Assembly: GCA_900545555.1 (NCBI GenBank)
Contig: UQZI01000067.1
Span: 1 to 11,311, forward strand
DNA length: 11,311 nucleotides
Reading direction: 5' to 3'
Origin: an uncultured Collinsella sp.
GTDB lineage: Bacteria > Actinomycetota > Coriobacteriia > Coriobacteriales > Coriobacteriaceae
Made by a program: the position numbers and the translations under genes. Shown in pieces: positions 5,872-11,311 of this stretch. Every line of letters begins with the position of its first letter. Positions within the stretch are counted from its first letter, which is position 1. The notes under the pieces are model-generated. The model searched no databases. It saw only the letters and a program-made list of their open reading frames with translations, and was not told the origin of the DNA.

Positions 5872-8061
5872 CTAAATAAGCTTCGTGCTTTCAAGCTTTT
5901 CGATGATCCAGTCGTTGGCCTTGATGACCGGGCGGCGGAAGACGACGCCCAGGCCCAGCGACGGAATCAGATAGCTCGCCAAGATACCCAGCTCAACCCA
6001 GTACTCCATATGGTAGGCGCCAGCCATGGCGGCGTGCATGGCGTTGATGCCGTGGGTAAACGGCAGGAACGGGTAGATCGCCTGGAACACGGGGCCGGTC
6101 ATCTCGATGGGGAACGTACCGCCTGAACCGCCGACCTGCATGACCAACAGCACGACAGCGAGCGCCTTGCCGATATCGCCAAACGAAACCGTGAGCGTGT
6201 AGACGATATTGGAGAACACGAGACTCGCGACCCAGCCCGCCAGCACAAACTGCAGCGGGTTGTCGCATTGGATGCCAAAGAACAGGATGTCGCCCGCGCA
6301 CACGAGTGTCGCCTGCAGCAGGGCCAGACCTCCAAAGAACAGGTAGCGGCCCAGGTAGATCTCGTGCAGGCGCACGGGGATCAGCTCGTTGATGAGCTCA
6401 TCGTCAACCGATACCTTCATCATGGCCGCCAGCACGATCGAGCCGACCCACAGCGACAGGATCGTATAGAACGGCGCCATGGCCGAACCGTAATTGCGGA
6501 TCGGATAGACCGGCTTGCGGTCGAGCGCGACGGGGCCGGAAAGCGACACGGCCAAACCCTCGGGATCGTTGCCGATCATCGTCTTGATCGTGGCAAGGTC
6601 GTCCGACATCAGGGCGCCATCGAGCTCGTCCTTAAAGGCGCTGATCTTGTCCGATGCCTCACCCAGCTGATCGGAAGCCTTGTTGACCAGCGTCGCAGCC
6701 TTGGAGAGGCCCTTTGCGAGCGAGCCAGAGGCGTCGGTCAGACCGCTCACGGCGCTATCCAAGTCACCCGAGATACCGTTCAGGGAATCCAGAACGCCCG
6801 AAATGGTCTTCTTGAGCTCCTTGGCCTTAACCGAGAACGTGGAATCGTAGTCGGACTTGGCTCCCGAGATACCCGCCTTGGCATCGGCGATGGCCTGGTC
6901 GACCTCGGCACGCGAGTTGTTGACCTCCGCCATGCCGTCCGAAAGGGACTTTGCGGTCGCCGTCAGGTCCTTCGCATTGTTGCGGTACTCCACGGCAATT
7001 CTGCCCAGCGACGTCGCAGCGGACTCGAGACCGTCTTTGAGCTTGTCATCACTTACCTGGTCGGCAAGGTTACGGAGCTGATCGGTCATCGCATCGATAT
7101 CGTCAGCACGCGTATTGAGCGCCGCTGCGGCTTCGTTGAGCTGAGACACCGTAAGGTCAACATGCTGATTCGCGGCATCGAATGCCTTCGCAAGCTCGGC
7201 GGACACGTTGTCGAACGAGCCCGCGCTTCCGTCAATCGCCGCGTCAACGGCATCGTTGGCGGCCTTGAGCGCTTCCTTGGAATCATTGATGCCACTCTTG
7301 GCGTGCTCCATCAGCTGCTTCGTCGACTCATCAACGGTGCCCGTCTGCTTGAGCATGCCGCCCGCCGATGTCAGTGAATCGGACGTGGAGCTCAAAATGC
7401 CCGCGAGCGACGTCGCACTCGCCTGAACGTCCTGCAGGTCCTCGACCGAATCGCCCAGCGTCGAGGACAGATTGGCGATAAAGCTGCTCACCTGGTCGGT
7501 ACTCATATAGTCGAGCAGGCTGGACACGGTCTTAAGGCCGATGGTCGTGATGGTCTTGGTAAAGGTCTCGTTGACCTGACTCTGGACGGCGCTCGAACCC
7601 TTTTCAGTCACGATCTGTGCGATGGCGTTGGCCTTCTGATTCTCATAGAACTCGATATCGGCGTGCTTCACCTCGGTCGAGAAAAGCGTCATCATGTCGG
7701 CGCTAAACGTTTTAGGGATAACGACGGCAGCGTAGTACGCGCCCGACTTAACGCCCTCAATCGCCTTATCACGGTCGTTGAGGACGACCCAGTCGAAGTT
7801 CTCGTTGCCGCGCAGGGTGGCGGTTACGTTTTCGCCCACGTTGACCTCGACGGGAATCAGATCGCTCTCGTAACCCTCATCGGTGTTGACCACGGCAATC
7901 TTAAGGTTGCCGGTATTGCCGTAGGGATCCCAGCTTCCGGCGATGTTAAACCATGCATAGAGACATGGCACGATGATCAGGCCCATCACGACGACCATGC
8001 CGATCACGGAGCGAGACACGTTTTGGACATCGCGCTTAAACAGGTGCAGGATGTTTTTCAT
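5872..8061 (-). CDS. YhgE/Pip-family membrane protein, second of a pair
   Basis: A 729-aa envelope protein of the YhgE/Pip (phage infection protein) family. Members have an N-terminal membrane anchor, a long extracellular domain and a C-terminal ABC-2-like membrane domain. Here the anchor is about 19-40, ending in the family signature PCLYAWFNI, then WDPYGNT and KIAVVNTDEG (54-63). The extracellular N-terminal region (to about 180) contains SGAYYAAVVIPKTFS. A Ser/Ala/Asp-rich, helical, probably coiled-coil stalk follows (about 190-490). The C-terminal membrane domain opens with VYPIRNYGSAMAPFYT (518-533) and has five to six helices, with GGSGGTFPIEM (644-654) and PFLPFTHGIN (664-673). The start ATG directly follows the TAA of the upstream paralogue (TAAATG), with an AAGGAGGTGA site inside that gene's last codons, so translation is coupled. 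The known roles of relatives are phage reception in Lactococcus and, more distantly, type VII secretion (YueB/EsaA). The role here is unknown. Confidence 0.88.
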   Translation of the reverse strand: MKNILHLFKRDVQNVSRSVIGMVVVMGLIIVPCLYAWFNIAGSWDPYGNTGNLKIAVVNTDEGYESDLIPVEVNVGENVTATLRGNENFDWVVLNDRDKAIEGVKSGAYYAAVVIPKTFSADMMTLFSTEVKHADIEFYENQKANAIAQIVTEKGSSAVQSQVNETFTKTITTIGLKTVSSLLDYMSTDQVSSFIANLSSTLGDSVEDLQDVQASATSLAGILSSTSDSLTSAGGMLKQTGTVDESTKQLMEHAKSGINDSKEALKAANDAVDAAIDGSAGSFDNVSAELAKAFDAANQHVDLTVSQLNEAAAALNTRADDIDAMTDQLRNLADQVSDDKLKDGLESAATSLGRIAVEYRNNAKDLTATAKSLSDGMAEVNNSRAEVDQAIADAKAGISGAKSDYDSTFSVKAKELKKTISGVLDSLNGISGDLDSAVSGLTDASGSLAKGLSKAATLVNKASDQLGEASDKISAFKDELDGALMSDDLATIKTMIGNDPEGLAVSLSGPVALDRKPVYPIRNYGSAMAPFYTILSLWVGSIVLAAMMKVSVDDELINELIPVRLHEIYLGRYLFFGGLALLQATLVCAGDILFFGIQCDNPLQFVLAGWVASLVFSNIVYTLTVSFGDIGKALAVVLLVMQVGGSGGTFPIEMTGPVFQAIYPFLPFTHGINAMHAAMAGAYHMEYWVELGILASYLIPSLGLGVVFRRPVIKANDWIIEKLESTKLI

Positions 8062-10851
8062 TTATGCCTCACCTCCTTTAGAGTGCTTGCCAAGCGAGGT
8101 GGTGTCCCCGTCGTTTCCGTTTACGTTGTCAGCGCCGTCGGCATCTTGAGCCTTACGATGCGCACCGATATGCGACAGACGGCTCGTAGGCTGTTCGCCT
8201 CCCTTGGCGCCACGCTCGCTGGCGTTGAGACCAAACATGCGACGGGCGGCAGGGATGGCAGCCGTGTGCTCGCGCATCTCGCGGCGAAGGTCCTCGTCCG
8301 AAAGCGCCGAGATACGCATCTGGGTATTGAGGCTCGCACGGATGTATTCGATGTTGATGAGCCAGCCGCAGATGGCAATGACCGAGATAATCCAGATAAC
8401 GAGCAGGATGATCTTGCCGTTATTGTCGATATCGAGCACCGTCGAAAGCACAAAGAGCAGAACCTGCACGCCTACCACGGCGGCAAAACCGCCCTTGATG
8501 TAGTACGGGTAGCGATGCTCAAACGCCACGGCATGATCGAGCAGCTCGCGACGGTACGAATCCGAATCGAGCATGACGCGCATGGCCGTGCGCAGCGAAT
8601 AGCGCTGGCGCGGCAGGTCGTTGGACTCGCAGATCATGAGGCCCGTCGTGGAAAGCTGCTTGTCAAAGAGCAGGTTGAGGTTGAGCAGCAGCGGACGCAG
8701 CTGCAAGCCAATAAAGAGTGCGATGGCAAGGAACACGCCCAGGATGCACAGGTTGAACAGGTAGTTGAACGAATACATGCCACCGACGGTCTCGCGCAGC
8801 AGGTTGATGCCATAGGTGAAGGGCAGCAGCGGATGCAGCCATTGGAAGAAGCCGGGCATCATCTCGATGGGATACATGCCCGACGAGCCGGGGATCTGCA
8901 CAATGACGAGGATGACGCCAATGGCTTTACCGATATGCTTAAACGTGGTGGACAGCGCATAGATGATGTTGACGTAGGTGAACGAAATAGCGATGCCGCC
9001 CAGTACAAAGAGCAGCGGATTGACGCACTGAGCGCCAATGACCAGATCTCCCACCGTAACGATGATGGCCTGCAACGCACCCAGGATCACCAGCAGCAGC
9101 CAGCGGCCAAAGTAGCCCTGACGCGCCGTAAAGCTACCGATGCCCTCGCGGTCGACCTCGAGTTTATAGATAGCGATGAGCACATAGCCGCCTACCCACA
9201 GCGCCAGATTGGTGTAGAAGGGCGCGATGCCCGAGCCAAAGCTCTTGACCGGATAGATTGACTTGGACGTCAGCTCAACCGGAGATGCCATGAAATCTGC
9301 CACGTCATTGACGTCGACGTCCATGAGGTCGGCTAACTCGCCCATAGACTCAGAGGTCTGCAGCGCCGCAATGTCATTGGCGGCGGTCGCGAGCTTGTCC
9401 TGAACCTTGGCAAGGGAGGCGTCGGTTTGGGACAGCGTGGTCTTTGCCTGCTTGAGCGTGGCGTCGAGCTGCGCCAGCGTGCCGCGCGCGCTCGCTATCG
9501 TGGGGGCCATACCCGACACAATGCCGGTCAAATCGCCCGAAACGGCGGCAAAGGAGTCAAGCGCGCTCGAAGCCTTCGGAAGTGCGTTCTGACCCAGATC
9601 GGTCTGAGCCTGACCGAGGTTAGCCGTACCGGTCTGAATTGCCGCGTTGAGTGCGTTGCTCGCGTTCGAGATTGCCGTAGCGTCGTTTGCCATGGCGCTC
9701 GACTGTGCAGAAAGGCCATCCTTGATGCTCTGCAGCTTCTGGTTTTGCTCGCGAAGCGAATCGATGGTCGATACAATGCGCGCGTCAATTTCCTCGGAAC
9801 CTGTCGACGTGTCATTAACGAGAATCTCCAAGTGCCCGATAACGGCCTTATTGTGATCGATCGTCGCCTGGAGAGACTCGAGCGAGTTGTCGATGCGGGT
9901 GGTCGTAGATGTGACCGTACCCGTTAGCTTGCCAATCGCAGCGTTCGCGGAGGCTGACGTCTTGGTGAGTGCAAGGCTACCTTCCGAGAGTGCCTTGGAG
10001 AGCGAGGTGATAGAGTTGCCCGCCGTGGCGCGAGCCTCGCCCAGCAGGTCGTTGCCCTGGGAGATTGCCTGCGTCAGCGACGGTGCCTGACCTTGCAAGC
10101 CGGCAAGCGCCGCATCAGCCGAGGCGATAGCGCCACTCGTCTTATCGATGGCGGCATTCATATCGCCAATCGAATCGCGCACCTCACCCAAGGTGTCGGA
10201 TGCCTCGGACACCGAACTTGTCAGCGAGTCCTGAGTCTGGGTTGCCTTGTCCTTTAAATCGACACCGGCATCCTTGGCGATACTGGCAACAGTCTCGCCC
10301 ACCGTGGAGACAAACTCCGAGTTGATCTGCTCCTCGATGGTGTTGGCACCGGTATCGGTGACCTTGGGCGCAATGGCGCTCTTCTTCTCATTGACGTAAT
10401 AGGTGAGCTTCGGCTGATGGTAATTGCCATCGAGCATCGAGACAAGATTGTCGGAGAAGTTCTTGGGGATTACGATCGCAGCGTAGTATTCCCCGCTCTC
10501 GACACCCTCTTTGGCATCGGCAGCCGAGTCGACGAAGGTCCAGCCCAGCTGATCGTTCTCCTTGAGCTGATCGACGACCTGGTCACCCGCGTTGAGCTCG
10601 CCCACTAGGTCGTTCTGAGTGCCCTGATCGTTGTTGGCGATGGCAATCTTGATACCTTGGGTGTTTCCGTACGGATCCCAGTTTGCCACGATGTTGTACC
10701 AGGCATACAGCGAGGGGATAACGCACACGCCAAGGGTAACCACCAAGGCGACGGGGTTCACAAGCAGTCGCTTAATGTCGCGCTTAAATATCGCAAAGGA
10801 GACCTTTGCATCGGATAGTTTGCTGCCGAGACTCACGCTTGGACCATCCAT
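8062..10851 (-). CDS. YhgE/Pip-family membrane protein with extra C-terminal membrane module, first of a pair
   Basis: A 929-aa paralogue of the downstream gene with the same plan. It has an anchor at 33-53 (IPSLYAWYNI), WDPYGNT and KIAIANNDQG (68-77), and SGEYYAAIVIPKNFS (119-133). A long Ser/Thr/Ala/Gln-rich helical stalk follows (about 200-500). The ABC-2-like membrane domain starts at IYPVKSFGSGIAPFYT (532-547) and includes GSSGMYPIEM (655-664) and PLLPFTYGIN (674-683). It then differs. About 200 further residues hold an Arg-rich cytoplasmic stretch (746-785), two more hydrophobic helices (about 787-807 and 814-833), and a charged, Gly/Asn/Asp-rich tail. The ATG at 10851 has only an AGG touching it, but an in-frame TGA lies 15 nt upstream, so the start is this ATG or a later codon (GTG at 10836). 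No ABC ATPase is encoded beside it. Confidence 0.88.
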   Translation of the reverse strand: MDGPSVSLGSKLSDAKVSFAIFKRDIKRLLVNPVALVVTLGVCVIPSLYAWYNIVANWDPYGNTQGIKIAIANNDQGTQNDLVGELNAGDQVVDQLKENDQLGWTFVDSAADAKEGVESGEYYAAIVIPKNFSDNLVSMLDGNYHQPKLTYYVNEKKSAIAPKVTDTGANTIEEQINSEFVSTVGETVASIAKDAGVDLKDKATQTQDSLTSSVSEASDTLGEVRDSIGDMNAAIDKTSGAIASADAALAGLQGQAPSLTQAISQGNDLLGEARATAGNSITSLSKALSEGSLALTKTSASANAAIGKLTGTVTSTTTRIDNSLESLQATIDHNKAVIGHLEILVNDTSTGSEEIDARIVSTIDSLREQNQKLQSIKDGLSAQSSAMANDATAISNASNALNAAIQTGTANLGQAQTDLGQNALPKASSALDSFAAVSGDLTGIVSGMAPTIASARGTLAQLDATLKQAKTTLSQTDASLAKVQDKLATAANDIAALQTSESMGELADLMDVDVNDVADFMASPVELTSKSIYPVKSFGSGIAPFYTNLALWVGGYVLIAIYKLEVDREGIGSFTARQGYFGRWLLLVILGALQAIIVTVGDLVIGAQCVNPLLFVLGGIAISFTYVNIIYALSTTFKHIGKAIGVILVIVQIPGSSGMYPIEMMPGFFQWLHPLLPFTYGINLLRETVGGMYSFNYLFNLCILGVFLAIALFIGLQLRPLLLNLNLLFDKQLSTTGLMICESNDLPRQRYSLRTAMRVMLDSDSYRRELLDHAVAFEHRYPYYIKGGFAAVVGVQVLLFVLSTVLDIDNNGKIILLVIWIISVIAICGWLINIEYIRASLNTQMRISALSDEDLRREMREHTAAIPAARRMFGLNASERGAKGGEQPTSRLSHIGAHRKAQDADGADNVNGNDGDTTSLGKHSKGGEA

Positions 10852-10877
10852 CCTGTCGTTGAATCAAATCGTACTAT

Positions 10878-10924
10878 CAAAAACCATTGTACGTAGGCGC
10901 TTTAGCGTCTCGAAGCACAATGGT
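10878..10924 (-). promoter_or_regulatory. Leader hairpin with U run upstream of the YhgE-like pair
   Basis: Minus-strand ACCAUUGUGC (10924-10915) pairs with GUACAAUGGU (10892-10883), ten pairs including one G.U that is C.A on the plus strand. The 22-nt interior can form a small CGC-UAAA-GCG stem. Four more U residues follow immediately. If transcription starts near 10937, this sits at the 5' end of the leader and could be an attenuator or an mRNA-stabilising hairpin. Confidence 0.4.
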
Positions 10925-10943
10925 ATTGAGTTTTGCGGGTAGC

Positions 10944-10972
10944 AATATACTACGAAGATTAGTTAACGTACA
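10944..10972 (-). promoter_or_regulatory. Candidate promoter of the YhgE-like pair
   Basis: Minus-strand TATATT (10949-10944, five of six to the -10 consensus) lies 17 bp from TGTACG (10972-10967, three of six to the -35). The surrounding region is markedly AT-rich compared with the genes. It would give an ~86-nt leader. Confidence 0.35.
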
Positions 10973-10979
10973 GTTGTAC
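10968..10979. promoter_or_regulatory. Palindromic operator-like site over the -35 region
   Basis: GTACA-GT-TGTAC is a 5+2+5 palindrome overlapping the candidate -35. GTACAGT also occurs twice with 8-bp spacing (10968-10974, 10976-10982). Short palindromes of this type are usual for TetR-family regulators, which often neighbour yhgE-like genes; no regulator gene is in the window. Confidence 0.35.
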
Positions 10980-11037
10980 AGTATCTCAAATTTCAGCAGG
11001 TCACAAAACCACAACCCGCACAAATTAGCAATCCGAA

Positions 11038-11191
11038 TAGTCATCGGGGGCGTTCTTAAACGACCAGTCAAACAAGAACGTCCCCAACGACTAATGGTGC
11101 AAGGAATGTCCCAAACTGCCGGCAGAAAAGGAACGTCCCCAAGTGCCACATTCCCCAACGACTAGTCATTTAAGAACGTCCCCAACGACTA
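11038..11191 (-). repeat. Cluster of REP-like intergenic repeats
   Basis: The 20-mer AAGAACGTCCCCAACGACTA occurs exactly at 11074-11093 and 11172-11191, each preceded by AGTCA. A partial copy CCCCAACGACTA is at 11153-11164. A diverged inverted copy is at 11038-11057. A related pair GGAATGTCCCAAACTGCC and GGAACGTCCCCAAGTGCC (15 of 18 identical) is at 11103-11120 and 11130-11147. The inverted copy pairs with 11074-11093 around a 16-nt loop; in minus-strand RNA 19 of 20 positions pair, two as G.U. The minus-strand copy at 11192-11173 starts with GTAG, as REP elements mobilised by RAYT transposases often do. Irregular spacing excludes CRISPR. Frames translated across the cluster are repeat-derived and not counted as genes. 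Confidence 0.65.
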
Positions 11192-11250
11192 CCCATAACA
11201 ACGCCGATGTTTTGGCGCGGACAGCGAAAGCCCGCCAGAGCGAGCAAGGT

Positions 11251-11291
11251 GCCTTGAAACAAGGCGGCATTGACCTTCTGGTCATGCCGCC
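11251..11291. repeat. Strong nested hairpin in an otherwise gene-free edge
   Basis: GGCGGCAT-GACC (11263-11275, one bulged T at 11271) pairs with GGTCATGCCGCC (11280-11291) around TTCT. An overlapping alternative stem GCCTTG-AAA-CAAGGC lies at 11251-11265, so the two hairpins are mutually exclusive. There is no U tract on either side. Between 11192 and 11311 I see no gene with a ribosome site; one plus-strand frame stays open to the window edge but lacks a credible start. Confidence 0.45.
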
Positions 11292-11311
11292 GAAGTTGAA
11301 AGGCAGATTGC

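Noticed and set aside
7663..9261. Long plus-strand open frame across the YhgE-like junction (532 aa)
   Set aside because: It runs antisense across two well-supported genes; its composition is that of a complementary-strand frame.
10877..11165. Small open frames on both strands through the right-hand repeats (92-93 aa)
   Set aside because: Their translations consist of repeat and promoter sequence, with no ribosome sites and no recognisable protein.
11038..11191. CRISPR array
   Set aside because: Copies vary in length and orientation and their spacing is irregular; no cas genes nearby.
11194..11311. Plus-strand frame open to the window edge, reading ...QGALKQGGIDLLVMPPK...
   Set aside because: The only possible starts are rare codons without a Shine-Dalgarno site, and much of it is hairpin sequence. 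It cannot be judged without more sequence.

Overview
This 11.3 kb window looks like chromosomal DNA from a moderately GC-rich actinobacterium. The best fit is a gut Coriobacteriia genome such as Collinsella. I infer this from codon use, strong Shine-Dalgarno sites and the protein families, not from a database match. Every gene I can support lies on the minus strand, so transcription runs from right to left. The long plus-strand open frames are shadows of these genes.

Right to left: the first ~460 bp (11311-10852) hold no supported gene. They contain a strong hairpin (11251-11291), a cluster of REP-like repeats around the core AACGTCCCCAA (11038-11191), and an AT-rich stretch with a candidate promoter, operator and 5' leader hairpin. 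Next comes a translationally coupled pair of large YhgE/Pip-type membrane proteins (929 and 729 aa, TAAATG junction), closed by a strong intrinsic terminator. A single-gene EamA/DMT transporter with its own strong terminator follows. Then comes a two-gene unit of an M20D-type metallo-amidohydrolase and an MFS transporter of the oxalate:formate/monocarboxylate type, 3 bp apart. After a 304-bp intergenic region comes hisS (histidyl-tRNA synthetase) with a terminator. At the left edge is the start of one more minus-strand gene, cut by the window end.

The most unusual thing is the 304-bp gap between the MFS gene and hisS. It contains three consecutive long hairpins of 60, 62 and 60 nt (1726-1926). 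Read as minus-strand RNA, 67 of 70 stem positions pair. In two of the three hairpins every non-Watson-Crick stem position except one U.U is an A.C on the plus strand, and therefore G.U in minus-strand RNA. This is the expected signature of a structure conserved in an RNA transcribed with the neighbouring genes. The two outer hairpins have the same 6-10-9-10-9-10-6 architecture and a shared loop ending in UACC. I do not recognise it as a T-box, riboswitch or standard terminator, and it is my best candidate for something undescribed.

Functionally, the amidohydrolase and MFS genes probably act together in uptake or export and hydrolysis of an N-acyl or peptide-like compound. The YhgE pair probably forms one envelope complex. 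HisS is housekeeping.
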